DNA of 64,000 nt from Delphinapterus leucas. Taxonomy: Eukaryota; Chordata; Mammalia; Artiodactyla; Monodontidae. A model generated the notes under the pieces. It ran no database searches and was not told the DNA's origin. It saw only the letters and a list, made by a program, of their open reading frames with translations. This document shows, piece after piece, positions 38,201 to 53,200 of this stretch (positions are counted from its first letter, which is position 1; the number at the start of each line of letters is the position of its first letter). Position numbers and translations under genes: made by a program. Location of the stretch: NCBI RefSeq assembly GCF_002288925.2, contig NW_022098043.1:6310901-6374900 (forward strand). The letters are read 5' to 3'.

Positions 38201-41200
38201 ACCCCTCAGAGCACGAGCTCCCTTATCTGTAAAATGTGGGTGGCATCACCTGTCACCCAGAGTTGGGAATATTATAAGAGCAAAAGCATGACAAGTGTTG
38301 CTTAGCCTGGGCCTGCCCACAGCAGGTGCTCCAAGGAGCTGGTTCCTCCCTTAGGAGTGAAGACAGTCCCGGGCATCAATGCTGTAAAACTCCCCCAAAC
38401 ACTGTGTTGTTATCCCCACCACACCTCTTTCACAGTCTCTGTCAGGCGCTCTTCCTCTGAGGCCAAGCACTTGAGTTCAGCCCTTTGCTGGATGGCCTCT
38501 AGGATCAACCTGTGATGCCTCAGGATGGTTTCGAAGGCAGCACTTTCTGGGGTCATCACTGAACAAAGAGGGATTGAAAACTCATTAGTAAAACTATGAG
38601 CACCATTTTTCCCTTTCATCTTTTCTCAACTCAGTTCTTCATAATGAGAATATACTTCATCTATCTCCCACCTGGAGGTGGGAGTGAAGAAGATGGCAAA
38701 CATCACTGTAATCAGAGTATAATTAATATAAGCTTAGAAGAATTGCTGCACATTTTACTTTGAAAGGTTTACAAACTCCCATGTCCTTGAACAAAATTGC
38801 CAGTCCTTACTTCTACTGGTCAGGATGTGGAAGACTACCGTAAGAGAGCTGTTTCCTGCAAAGACTGACCATAATCTCTGGTGGGGGCAAAGCCAGCACA
38901 GAGGCCAGGCAACCTACCTGCCCGGAAGTAAGCGTCTGCGCCAGGCTCCCTTCGTATTTCCTCCGTGAGCAGGTTCAATGGGCAGGCCTTTGTCTCCTGA
39001 GCCACCAGCAGCAGTTGCCAAATGGCTGCTGCAGAGAGAGTCTGCTCTTCTAGAACTGCTGACATCAGAGAACTGAAACCACCTGAACCAGAGTCACGTT
39101 TCACAAGCTTCTCCATGACCTTCAAGATGCGGCACAAACATACACATAAGGGACTTTCTAGCCACTGGCCCAGCTGCAGAGCTGCAAGTCTGAGCACTGG
39201 GTCGTAGTGAACGTATTTCTGGGGAGGAGTTTTTCAACATCCTTCACTTCTTTCAACCTGAGAGATGTTTATACACGAGAAGGTTCTTCATTCCTCCTTT
39301 TGAATGCTTTTCCTTATCACTGCAGAAATTACAACTATCCTACTTGTCACTCTTAGAAATTGAATCACCTACTATCTCCTTCTCTGCTGACCCCTTAGCA
39401 TTTCTCAACATGGCTGCATGTGTGTATGTTTATATAAAATAGAAATACATTAAAAATATATATATGTTAATCTTTTTTCCTTCTTTCTCAATTTTGCCCA
39501 CCCTTCCTCCCTCTCTCTCTTACCTCTCTTTCTCCAGGGGCTAAACTCTTCACATGTGGGATCATTTTTTGTAACATCTGGTTGTCTGTGAAAATCTCTG
39601 AGAGGTTTTCGTGATACCGCCTCAATAGTTCAATCCCATAATCATCAGGGCTTGCTTGGACTGTAAGGATATTAGCAAAACAACAACAACAAAACCTCCT
39701 TAAGGCCTCTTCTACACGACATGAGGGGAGTTACAAATGCGGACAGAAGAACAGATCAGCACAGCAGCTCTGTCTCTTCTGGAGCATAAGTGCAGCTCGT
39801 GGCTTGGGGCCTCACACACGTATGCTCACGTCTCCTCTGGTCTACACTTAATCACTCAGTGTTGCAGGGTCACCAAACCACCAATACTTTGAAAGTTAGC
39901 GCCCAGTGGTAGAAGCTAGTGAGTGCTCAACCAGGGGGTAATTAGAAGGCTGCACTTGTAAGAGGTGCAGATGCAGAGATTCAAGGGATATTATCTACCA
40001 GGCCTGAGGTAAAGGATCCATGCAGCGATCCAAAGTACAGGCAGGCATAAGTCAGGACGGCGGTAGCAAAGCTGACCCATTGTTCTTCTGTTTATATGCC
40101 CTCTCAGCCAATCTGTTAGTTACTCTTTTAAGAAAGGTTATATTTATTTGAAAGTAAAGAAAAATCAAAACTATCAGGCATTCCCATTAGCTTTGTAGAT
40201 ATTTAAAAATTTATTTTCCTCTCTGGCCCAGTAACTCCACTTCTGGGAATCTAGCCTTAAGAAATGATCTGAAGGCAAAAAAAAAACCTGTGTACAAAGA
40301 TATTTGCCACTGAGAAGCTTGTGGTGATGATGATAACAACTAATATTTACTGAGTGCGTATTATATTATGTGCTGAGCACTGTGCTCCATGTTTACATAT
40401 ATTATCTCAAAGTAGCCACAAAAATGAAGGTGGAAGGTACCATTCTTACCACCATCTCACAGGGGAGACAATGAGGTTCAGAAGGGTTAAGTCACTTACT
40501 CAGGGTCACAGAGCTACCAAAGAAGTCAGGATGTAAATCCCAGTAATCTTGATAGTCTTAACCATTATGCTACATGTGCCCCTAGACATGGGCATGAGTA
40601 AGACAGCATAAGTATACTTATGATAGAAACTACACAGCCTTAAAAAAATAGAATTCTAGGAAGTGTTCTGAAATGTGGAGGAGAATGTTTATGTTATATT
40701 GATAAGTGGGGGAAATGGTAAAATATGGTAGAGTATCTCAACATTGTAAAAATAATGTGATAGATAAAATATGTCAATGTGTTTAATACTGAAATTATCA
40801 CGTGGTGGGATTTGAGGTTTTCTTCTTTATTTTTTAAACTGTTCAAGTTTGTATAAGTATATATTATTCTTACAAGCTAGTTAGAAAGTTCTCTCATTTC
40901 CCAAATAGCCTTCTTCTGAAAACCATTTCATTCTCAAACGTTCTGGGACGGGGGATGATTGGCTAGAGTTGGGTTGTTTTTCAAAGGGATAGTCCCAAAC
41001 TGGCTGGACACGAGGGGTGGTTAATTCTGGGCACTGCTGGGACCGAACAGCACTCCGGTGGGAGTGGGGACGTCAGGACCTGAGTTCCTGCTGCTCACAC
41101 GTGTGAGCGCTGTGAGTCCATCTGCTCCACAGGCGTTCACAGGTGGCACGTGACAGCCCCAGGAAAGCCACACTTTTAGACCCTGAACCACGGGAACATC

Positions 41201-44200
41201 ACGGGGGAGCTTAACGGAGAAGAAATTCTTAGATTTCCGATCCTAACTCCAGAGATATCGAGAATCACTGATTTGTGACAGCTAGTTTCTCTTTCACAAT
41301 GGCTTTTCTTAACATTGTCTTATCTCCCCCGCCAGCAAGGAGCCAAAAGGGTGTTTTAAGCTATAATTTTCTGTAGGAGTGGTTCCAGTTCAGAGAGTCA
41401 ATAATTAACTAATACCTGTGGTGCTTGGCAAAGCAGCTAATTTCTGCAAATTCTCCAGCAGAAGGCCCAAGTTTGGGAATGTCATCTTCACAGCCTGAAG
41501 GAGTTTTACCAAACTCTCAGCGCTCAGGGTCTTCTCTTCAGTCATTCTGTGCAACAAATTTTCTATTGTCTCCTTGGGTGTTCCACCCTCACAGCAATTC
41601 AGAATCACCTGCAGTGGCAAGCAATCAACCCGACACCAGTTACTGGAAATTCTAAGTGCATTTGACACACGACTGGAAAGACCAGCAAGACAGCATTACA
41701 AACCGCCCCGACTCCAGGTCCTCTTCTGCTTGTCTCTAGCGCTAGTTTTGTCATAGTCTCTTCCTTATTCTGTTTCAATAAAAATCCAAAACATTCTCCA
41801 AACAAACAGCTCCATGAAAATCTTTCTTTCTCAATTGCGGGTCTGTGCATATTCTTTGCCTCTGACAGTTTGCGTTTTGTGAAAATATTCTTACGCTAGG
41901 CCTATATGATAGAGCAAGCAGCTTACATCTAAGCTTTAGATTGAGTTTGTTCAGACACTAAGATTGCAAAACTGACTGGCAATTAATAAATACAGTTACA
42001 GTGTTTTTCATCTCTGTTCAGTCAAGTACATGACAGTGGCAGAGGCTGCAAGTTCAGAGCAATTCTATTACTTTACTTCCTTTTACTTTATTTGCATTGC
42101 AATTTGAATACCCAGATACTTCATACATTGTCTGTGGCCTCCAAAATAATAGATTTAAAGTGCACTTCAGGATAATTTTTCTAGCAGATTCCTCATTATC
42201 TAGCCCTCTCCTCCCCAGTGGCCACATGCACCAGCTCCAGTTATCATCCCACAGTTCTACCCACTTGTTCTTCCCTGGTATGCTAGAGGGTTTTCTGAGT
42301 CAAGAGGGCACAGGCCTCCAGCAAAAGGTTGAAAAATCAAACACCTGACAGTTATTTTAAAGATATTTTCCAATCACAATAGAACTAGCCTTAATGGACT
42401 GCAATTAAATATGTACAACTCAGCTCTTGTGGATAATGCAGGGGATTATTTCAATACATGTAATCTACAGTAACTGAATTTTGAACTTTCCTTTGGGAAG
42501 ATGCCAGCTCTCCGGAGCAAGAGTCAAGCAGATGGTCACGGTAGCATGCCAGAGGACGCTATTATCAAATTACTTCTGTTTTAAAATAATAAATTTAGCT
42601 ATAAAGCCAAATTGGTTTTATATATGTAAAAGAAATATCTATATTACATATATGAAAGGCATGTGTATATTATAAATTAAGTTGTCACATACCTTGTCCA
42701 TACAGAACATAGTCTTTCTCTTTGTTTAAGGTCTAATATATATTAGATTTCTACTAAATGAGCTAAAATTTAAAACTTAAGGGCTTGTATCTAAAAATAA
42801 TACTGATTTTTGTGCTATCTCTTAGCTCGTAAACAATAACCTGATACAAAACGAGGCAGCCAGATACTGTAAAGAGTGGGTATGAACTTTAAAGCCGGAC
42901 AGGCCTAGTTTGAAATCCAGTTCTAAAATGTATGGCCTGTGTGACCTTGGGCAAGTTATTTAAGTCTTTAAACCTTATTCTTCTCATCTGCAAAAGAAGA
43001 TAACAATACCAACTCTTGCACTGTCAGTATGACAATTCTCTAAAATGAAGTTGCCATTTGTAGAGCCGAGCAAAACTCCTAGGACATATGTGATTGTTAA
43101 TAAATGATAGTGGTTATTGATATCATTAGGAAGCAGGATGCACAGTGGGTAAGAGATGTGCTTTGTTTAGAAGTCTGGGTTCCAATGCTGGCCCCAAGCA
43201 GCTGTGCCTCTGGGTACGCTGCTTACCATTCTTAGCTTCTGTTTCTTCATCTTTAAAGTTAGGGTATTAACCATAACTTCATAAAGTTGCTGCGGGGGTA
43301 GAATTTAGTAATGCTTTAAAGGTCCTCAGTACATTACTTGGCACACAGTAAACAATAAATAAATAAATAAATGGCAGCTATAGCAATTACTATTCTTGTA
43401 TCTGTTTCCAATCCTGAAGTGAAAAAATGCCTATTTACCCCCAGAACCCAAGGTATGTTTACAGAAGGGCCATGGTACCTATGATTAGCATCATTCCATA
43501 AGAGAGAAAAAGTTCCAAAAGGCCTGAGAGTATGTTCCACATGGTGTAAAAACCCTGTGCCTATGCGATCAACATTCACCTCTACACTCCTGCTTTATTA
43601 TTTTGCTTCAATTTTCATGAGAAAGAGTAGCCTAATGAAGCTCTGGTGGAACCCCAATCCTAAGAAGTGTTTTTGTGATTTACAACTAATTTAAGTTCTT
43701 CTGCTTCAGCCCTTTCTGTCAAGTAAACTGAAAGTGACAGAAGAAAATGACAGCATGGTCTGCCTGGCTGCAGGGAATGGGGCTGAGCTTGGGCTCTACC
43801 TATAAATGCTATTTTATCAAGATAATGAAACAGTTCAAAGGACACATTCAATCTAGCTAATAAGGAAAAAGTTTGAATGAGTAACTGAATGAAATCGCTA
43901 AACGAGGAATGAGATATTTCTAGAGCTATAAGCAACTTACTTAAACTGAGTGCCTGAAATTAAACTTAATCTGAAGTCTAAGGAGAAAACAGGGGTTTAA
44001 TCTTATTCTGTTCATATATTATCTTTCTCAAGAAGTGCAAAGGAGTTAAACTTTTAAAAACATAATTTGCAAAATACAATTTTGAGATTAAAGGTTTTCC
44101 CATTTTATATGAAAAAAAGAGCAATATAAGATCGAGAAGAAGAAAATCTAGGATCCAGTCCTCACTATCAATCCAGTACGCAGCCATCACACCAGTGGTT

Positions 44201-47200
44201 TCTACACATTTTCTCTCCTGAACATTTAAGCCACTTCCCACAGTTTGATACCACAAAAGTTCTCTGTCCCTATTCCTTCCTTCCAGATATAAAAATATTT
44301 TTAGCACAAAGTTGAAATCAATAACACCAACAAATACAGTTATCTAGTTGATTTGAGAAGTCATGCCAGCAGTTTTATGAGGATTTTAGCAGCTGGCTGG
44401 TGGGAGTGTAAATTGGTACAACCTTCCTGAAGGGCAATTTGGCAATATATATCAAACACTTGAAAAATTTTACTCTCTATTCCAAAATCTCACTTCTTAG
44501 AAATTATCCTGAGAAAATAATCTGAGAAGTATGCAACAATTTGTGTGTAAAATGTTCCCCTGTAACATTATTTATAATAGCAAAATATTGAATAGCAAAA
44601 ACTAAGAAACAAATGCCCCAAAATAATTAATGAATTATGGTATATCCATTAGACAATACAATGCAGCTACCAAAATCCTTATGTAGGTATGGAAATATAT
44701 TCACAATATATTCAATTAAAAAATAAAGTTACAAAGCTATATGATAATCCCATCCCAGGATGATTCAAATGAGAAAAAGTGGGAGCACATGTTCCAAAAT
44801 GTTAGTAGTGATCATCTCTGGGTGGTGAGATGGTGGAAGATTTGGACTTTTTTCTTTCTGCTTGTTTTCCCAATTTTCTAAAGATGAACAGTGTATCATT
44901 TCTGTAAAAAGTGTCATAACAATTAGAAATGTGCCTAAACGCTTTAACTCTTGGGGCAAATGTTTTATATCAAAATCCCACGGAGTCAGAGCAGGAATAT
45001 CCATCCATCCATGCATCTAAAGATGTAATGTCTGACTATAGTATGCAAGGCACTCAGCAAGCTGGTGCAGGGGATACACGGAGGTATAAAGCAGGAACCT
45101 GAGCTTCAAGGTGCTTACTATGTAGTATGTGAAGAAATACTGCAAGGTAAAAAGTGCTCGGTGTCACAAAAGAGGTTTAAAACAAAGTGCTGCAGAAAGG
45201 AGGAAGAGATACTCGACAGTTACCCTTTTCTCAGAGCCAGTCAGGAATTCCTCCTCGCCCGTTTCCAGGAACTCCAAAATAGGTCTCAGCTGTGTTACAC
45301 ACCGGATCAGGTCCTCTTTGTGTTCTAGTAACAGAACAGACAAGGTCTTTCCCTCCTCTGTGCTCCCTGGGGGAGAAAGAGCTAGAGACGAACAAGAGAA
45401 GCTCGTCAATTTGAAGAAAATGACAGCATGGTTTGTCAAGAGAGATCTAACAGAATAGTAAAGTGATTCTCAGCCAATTCTGAGCACCCGAATGCAGAAT
45501 CTCTTTTTGGAGAGGAAAATGCTTTATTATTCTGTTTAAACTCTATGAAAGGAAAAATGTTTCATGTATCTGTCGAAACACAAAGCTGTAAAGCCAGCCA
45601 GAGGTTAACCTCTGGTTGGCAAGGCCACTGCTTTGTATCTAACCCAAACGAGAGAAACTTCAGCCTTTAAGTGCTATCAGCAAACCAGTTCACCGTGGGC
45701 ACTCAAAACACTGATTTGGATGTGTGGCTTTCTGAAGGGCAGGAGAACACTGATGGTATTCTCCAACTCCAAGGTGTCAGATTAGTTAACTAGGGGGTAG
45801 AAATGAAGACTCAAATTCAGTTTGTATATATTAACATGCAGTCTCTGGAACTACAGGTAGAATTTATGTGAAAATCACTTTAACAATAACTAAGCCATTG
45901 AAGAAATGTATCACTGGAGCAAGCTTTACAGCATCTTCCCAGAATAAAATTCAGTCACTCAGGTGGATAAGGTTTCTCGTACCTTTTGGCTGCACTGCTT
46001 CTACAGCCTCTGGCTGTCTGTCTAACAGTGTTGTTTTTACCGCAGGATTAGAATCTTGGAACAGCCTCAACAGGGACACAACAGTCTGAACATCCAGGCT
46101 CTCACTTCTTACTTTATCCAGGATTCTCTGGAATGCTGACTGTCCTTCTTCACCCACAAGACATCCCATTATGGTCTGTAGAACACAAGTGCCCAGAAAG
46201 ACAGATTAGCCAGCCACAAGAACTCCATGCTCCTTGGATTTGGCAAGTGGGCCCTCAACAGTTTGATCCCCACCTACTTGACCTTTCTATGGCATTTGAC
46301 GGTACTATCACCTCTGCAGCACAATTCTCCTCTGACTTCTTGACACTGAAGCATTTTGGGTAAGAACTCACCTTTCTGACTACTCTTTTTCTGCCTTCCT
46401 CACTGGCTCTTCTTCCAAATCCATAAGCAAAAGCAGTACCTAAGACTGGTTTCAACTCTTTATTTTTTCTCACTTTATATACTCTCCTTTTGAAAAGCTC
46501 TCACACATATAGCTTTAACTATCACCTTTATGAAGACAACCCTGAAAACCAGTGCACTAATCTTGAACTCTGTCTCAATCCAGAGCCACAGTGTCTGTTA
46601 GATGTGCCTTATCCTCCAGGGGTCTCAGCACCATATGCCTAAAACCCAACTCCCTTCATGACTTTTCAAAACCTAGAGCATTAAAATATCAACAACTCCA
46701 GGGGTAAAATAAACAACATTAGCATTCCTTTCTTCGGTCTGACAGAGCATCTCTCACACAAATGGGAGGAATGCCAACTGGAAGGCAGAATTAATATCTC
46801 TATTTCAGCAATAATGAAAAATCTGGTAATTGAAACTTAATTTCATGAGTATAGTCTTATGTATAATCTTTATATTTCTACTTGGCAAAACTACAACTTA
46901 CCTCTGATGTTTTTTAGTGTCGATACTATAAAAAATATTTTCTCATGAGAGTCTTTAGAGAGCAAAAAGGTTTTCTAGACACACACATGCACACACAGCC
47001 ACATACACAACACAAAAGGATCTCTTGAACATGTACACTGGCAAAGTTCACCTAGACAGTTATTATATATTCTGACAGTAATTATATGTTTAAAATTGTT
47101 GTTTAGAGGGACTTTATCTCCTTCTCTCCTTCCAAATAAACAGGATTATAAATGAGTTAGACTTTGTATTTCTTGAGTTTGTTCTAGCTTGGTTCCTGAT

Positions 47201-50200
47201 CAGAGAGCTAAGTTAACTTAAAAAAAAGGTTCCTATGAATTTTGGTCATCTCCAAAAGTAAACATAGATTAAACACAATTTAATAATCCTTATTAAGTTT
47301 TTATTGGAATAAGTAACTTCCATGAACATAAGATAAACTCATTTTGTCTCTATTTTAAAAATAATAAACAAATGAGATTAAAATGTAAGTTGAATGCTTA
47401 ATTCTCTTTGGTCTCATTTATTCATCCTTTCTTGCTTTTATTAGTTGGCCTAAAATCTCTTCAGAATGCCTCTTCCCTGACAGCAGTAGGGACCTGAGTA
47501 GGCAGCCTGGGGTTCCCAGTATGCCTCCAGGTTTTCATGCCCTTGAGCTGAACCTAATGACTTGCTTCTAAGGAAAAGAATATGGCAAAAGTAATGGGAC
47601 ACCACTTGTGAGGCTAGGTTACTGTGACTTCCATCTTGCCCATGTGTGGACTCCCTCAGTGTCTTTCCTCTATGGGATGCAAGCTGCCATGTTGAGAGGT
47701 ACCCTACAGAGAGGCCCATGTGGCAAGAAACTCACATCCCCGGTCAACAGTCAGTGAGTGAGCTTAGAAAGAGACACTCCCCAGCTGAGCATAGACATGT
47801 CTGCAGCCCAGGCTGACACCCTGAGTACAGCCCTGTGACAGACCCTGAGCCAGGGACTCAGGTAAGCTATGCCTGGATTTCTGACCCACAGAAACTGTGA
47901 GGTCATAAACGTTTGTTCTTTTAAGCTGCTAAATTTCAAGACTAATTTGTTCAACACAGGAGTAGGTATCTTATAAAGACCCACTATTGCTAATGCCCTT
48001 AGTTTTAAACCTGTTTCTTCCTCTTTATTCTCCATTTCTATCCTCCCTCCCTCCCTCCCTCTTGTGCACTTAACTGATACAACATACAGCTATCTCATTC
48101 TATCCTAGGCCAGTTTTCTTCCCCCCCAAGCTCTCTGAATAACCCAGATCCACCTCTCTCAGTATCCAATTTGTCTGGCATTATCATTTGAGCCAGTGGG
48201 GAAGAGAAGCTTTCATCAATGGTGGCATCTGATGCGCTTCTCATTATCCCCTCTGCTGTTTCCTCCTCTGCAGAACTGCTCAGCAGTGAAATTAAAACAT
48301 TTGTTAACTTCATTGCTCAGCAGTGACACCAGGGTGACCATCTGGGAAGAGAAGCGGGGGTAGGCTGATGAAAGGGCCAGAAGGGAGCAGACAGCTGCCT
48401 GGAAAGCCCTGCTCTCTGCTCTTTCTTCCAGTACCTACTGGGGACCTGCACCAGAGCCAGTGCTGTAGCTTACTCTACCAGCCCCCTAAGCTGCCTGGGG
48501 TTCCACAGTGGAGTGAGCCCTTTTCTGAAATAGGGGATCTGACTAAACAGAAGGGTGTCACATATTGCAACAGGCTGGAATTCACTGATTGCTATCACAT
48601 AACAGAACTCTAAGAAATGGACCAAAACAGAGTTTTATTCTTTAACCAGACATTTGGAACTCCTTTGATTCTTAGAGTTAAAGGTACTTCAATAAATTTG
48701 TATCAATTCACGGTCACAGAAGTACTCAAAGTACTTTTATCTATGAGTGAAATATAGGTCAATATATTTAAAGATGGGACAGTTTTCTTTCCCTCTGTTA
48801 TATGTGAAAAAACCATTTAATCTTTCCCTTACACTCAGATCTTTTAATTGAATTTACTTATTTTCCCAACCATTTGCCTACTGCCTTCGGATTTGTCTTT
48901 GTTACACTATATTCTTGTTCGCTCATGCCTTCCTGAATGCTGAGGGCCAGGCAATGGCAATAATGAGACAGACCACAACAGCTCAATACCATCCCAGATA
49001 CCGTGCATACTTGCCATCTACTTTACTACTTACATCAGATCCTGGAGGCATTACTACGACTACTTAAAGGAGAGTCAGAGAGGTGAAGTAACTTGCCCAA
49101 GTTTGCATGGCTAGTGAGCAGAATACCCTGATGAAACACTGAGCTCATTCCAATGATCTGGCACACCTTTCACCCAGTTCCATCTCCCAAACTTCGAGTG
49201 TAACCAAATCCATTTCACTGGATTTTATTGGACTTACTAGAATCAACATCACTTGAACACTGGGTAGCATCTAGACAATCTGTACCATTCCTCCTGGTCT
49301 CACTGATTAGTGAAGAGACTGGTATACAGTAGGTGCTTAATAAATGTTTGTTTAACTGAATGAAATTCCCTTCCCATAAGACCACTAGCCCTTCTAGCTA
49401 TAGCTGCATATCTTAGATTTAATAATTAGCAGAGAGGAGATCTGAAAAAAACAACTTAAGTTCATCTCTCATAGACCTGTAAAGTGAACCCTATCCACTC
49501 ACTTCTCAAGAAGGTTACCCTATACTGTGTCAGTGAACACAGTCCACAAAACATAGACCTACAGGTCTTGACAAACCTCTGAAGTAGTAACACAGATGAA
49601 AACATCAGATTCACATAAGAGCCTTCACTGTTGTTTGCCTTTGAAACAAAGTTGAAGGAAAAAAGGATGCTACCAGGTCTTCAGCTTTGGGAGTCTTTCT
49701 AGAACTTTAGGTGAAAAGTGGATCAAACAGCAAGGAAATCAATAGTAGAAAAAGTTATCTCCTTACTCTAGTCAAACACTCACCTTGCTATCTACACAAT
49801 TAATTAAAAGCAGGGACACGGCTAGGAATAAAGCAAGTAGACAATTAAAAGTTCTAGCATAAAAGGTGAAAAAAAGTATAAGTTTGCCTTTAAATACAGG
49901 TTTTACTCAGCTCAGCCAGAAAGCCTCTTAGGTCAGTATCAGCTTTTTCTAATGGTAAGAGATACTACACTGAGATAGAGACAAGGGGAAGCCACTTTCC
50001 CATCCTGGCACCCAAGAGATTTCTCCTTAATCAGTTTTGGCTTTGGTTTCAGGCAATTCAAGCTGCCCAGGTTCTTCTCATATGCTGCAATCACTGCTCA
50101 GGGAATGGCTTTGCCACCTTTCATCATTTATCTCAGGAAATAAAATAATCAGGACACTGGTTCATGATGTCCTCCCTTAACACAATCCAGGTCAGGTACA

Positions 50201-53200
50201 TACCTCATATCTGTTTTTAAGAAAAGGAACAGGCTGGTCCATCTCAATCAGAACATCACTCACAAGCCTTAACAGGCCTCAAAATTACACACCTAAGTGT
50301 AGATTATAGTTAACGTTGAGCCATCTTTTTAATTTATGATGATGAACCAAATAACAGCCAACAACAACAAAAAACATTCAAAGCTCTCTGGGAGCTAAAG
50401 ATGTATAAACAGAACAGTGACAAACAAAACCCCCAAACAACCTTTACAACTGTAGCTGAAATGCAGAATGATGTTCCAAGTGAACAGTTCTAATAAATAC
50501 ATTCGACACTGAAGTCTTTTGGGGATTCCTGTAGTTGGGTGACTTCTGTATACACTTCCCAAAAAATTACATACGTGGCAGGATTTCTTTGCTGTCAAGA
50601 CATTCTATAAGGATAGGGATCCAGTCTTATTTATGTTTATTTTCCTAGCAACCAGCTCAATGCCTGGCACATAGCAGTTGCTCAGTAAATATTTGCTGAA
50701 TCAAGGAGAAAGCAAAGAACAACACTTGGGAAATGCGTATTCAGCAGCTACTCAAAACACTGAGAGCTGTCAGCATAGACACTGTGACATCTGCCATCAT
50801 ACATTAAGAATTTTGTTAAGCCATTAACTTCTCCAGCAATGCTTCTCAAAATGTAGTCTAGAGATACCAAAAAAGCAGTCCATGGGGAACTTGTTAAAGA
50901 TGGAGATTCCCAAGCTCTACCACAACGTAAGAATCAGACTCTGGAAATGCGGTCTGGAAGTGTACATTTTAACAAATCCACCATTTTAACAAGTGCATCA
51001 TTTTTATATATACTGAACTGCTGTTCTAGAGACTGATGGCTTTGTATGAGACACTACACCTGCAGTTCAGGAAGCTACTTCCAAGGGTAATGGTATCTAT
51101 CTGAAAGCATGACTTAAGCAAACTAAGCTTAAAACATCAACAGCAAACCATCTCATGTGAGAGTAAGTGACCACGGCACTAGGATATTATAAGGCATTAA
51201 GTGAAAAAGGAGTTTCAAGACTGAGTCTAAAAATGACTTTTTTTTAATGACTTTTTAATTTTTAATATTTTTTAAATTTTAATCACTTTATTTTATTATT
51301 TTTTTCTTTCTCTCTTTCTTTTCTCCCTTTTCTTCTGAGCCGTGTGGCTGACAGGGTCTTGGTGCTCCAGCCGGGTGTCAGGCCCGAGCCTCTTAGGTGA
51401 GAGAGCTGAGTTCAGGATATTGGACCACCAGAGACCTCCTGACCCCACGTAATAGCAAACGGCAAAAGCTCCCCCAGAGATCTCCATCTCAATGCTAAGA
51501 CGCAGCTCCACTCAACGACCAGCAAGCTACAGTGCTGGACACCCTATGCCAAACAACTAGCAAGACAGGAACACAACCCCGCCCATTAGCAGAGAGGCTG
51601 CCTAAAATCATAATACGGTCACAGACACCCCAAAACACACCACCAGACACGGTCCTGCCCACCAGAAAGATCCAGCTTCATCCACCAGAACACAGGCACT
51701 AGTCACCTCCCCCAGGAAGCCTACACAACCCACTGAACCAACCTTAGCCACTGGGGACAGACACCAAAAACAACGGGAACTACAAATCTGCAGCCTGCGA
51801 CAAGGAGACCCCAAACACAGTAAGTCAATCAAAATGAGAAGACAGAGAAACACACAGCAGATGAAGGAGCAAGGTAAAAACCCACCAGACCAAACAAATG
51901 AAGAGGGAATAGGCAGTCTACCTGAAAAAGAATTCAGAGTAATGATAGTAAAGATGATCCAAAATCTTGGAAATACAATGGAGAAAATACAAGAAATGTT
52001 TAACAAGGACCTAGAAGAACTAAAGAGCATAAAACAATGATGAACAACACAATAAATGAAATTAAAAATTCTCTAGAAGGAATCAATAGCAGAATAACTG
52101 AGGCAGAAGAACAGGTAAGTGACATGGAAGATAAAACAGTGGAAATAACTACCACAGAGCAGAATAAAGAAAAAAGATTGAAAAGAATTGAGGACAGTCT
52201 CAGAGACCTCTGGGGCAACATTAAATGCACCAACATTCGAATTATAGGGGTCCCAGAAGAAGAAGAGAAAAAGAAAGGGACTGAGAAAATATTTCACAAG
52301 ATTATAGTTGAAAACTTCCCTAATATGGGAAAGGAAATAATCAATCAAGTCCAGGAAGCATAGAGAGTCCCATACAGGATAAATCCAAGGAGAAACATGC
52401 CGAGACACATATTCATCAAACTATCAAAAATGAAATACAAATAAAAAATATTAAAAGCAGCAAGGGAAAAGCAACAAATAACATACAAGGGAATACTCAT
52501 AAGGTTAACAGCTGATCTTTCAGCAGAAACTCTGCAAGCCAGAAGGGAGTGGCAAGACATATTTAAAGTGATGAGAAAGGGAAAAACCTACAACCAAGAT
52601 TACTCTACCCAGCAAGGATCTCATTCAGATTTGACGGAGAAATTAAAACCTTTACAGACAAGCAAAAACTAAGAGAATTCAGCACCACCAAATCAGCTTT
52701 ACAACAAATGCTAAAGGAACTTCTCTAGGCAGGAAACACAAGAGAAGGAAAAGACCTACAATAACAAACCCAAAACATTTAAGAAAATGGTAATAGGAAC
52801 ATACATATCAATAATTACCTTAAATGTAAATGGATTAAATGCTCCAACCAAAAGACACAGACTGGCTGAATGGATACAAAAACAAGACCTGTACATATGT
52901 TGTCTACAAGAGACCCACTTCAGGCCTAGGGACACATACAGACTGAAAGTGAGGGGATGGAAAAAGATATTCCATGCAAATGGAAATCAAAAGAAAGCTG
53001 GAGTAGCAATCCTCTTATCAGACAAAATAGACTTTAAAACAAAGACCAGGGCTTCCCTGGTGGTGCAGTGGTTGAGAGTCCGCCTGCCGATGTAGGGGAC
53101 ACGGGTCCGTGCCCCGGTCCGGGAAGATCCCGCAAGCCGCGGAGCGGCTGGGTCCGTGAGCCATGGCCGCTGAGCCTGCGCGTCCGGAGCCTGCGCTCCG

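Noticed and set aside
53049..53140. tRNA-like sequence with internal promoter-like boxes
   Set aside because: It is the tRNA-derived head of a CHR SINE, seen at several other places in the window, and not a tRNA gene.
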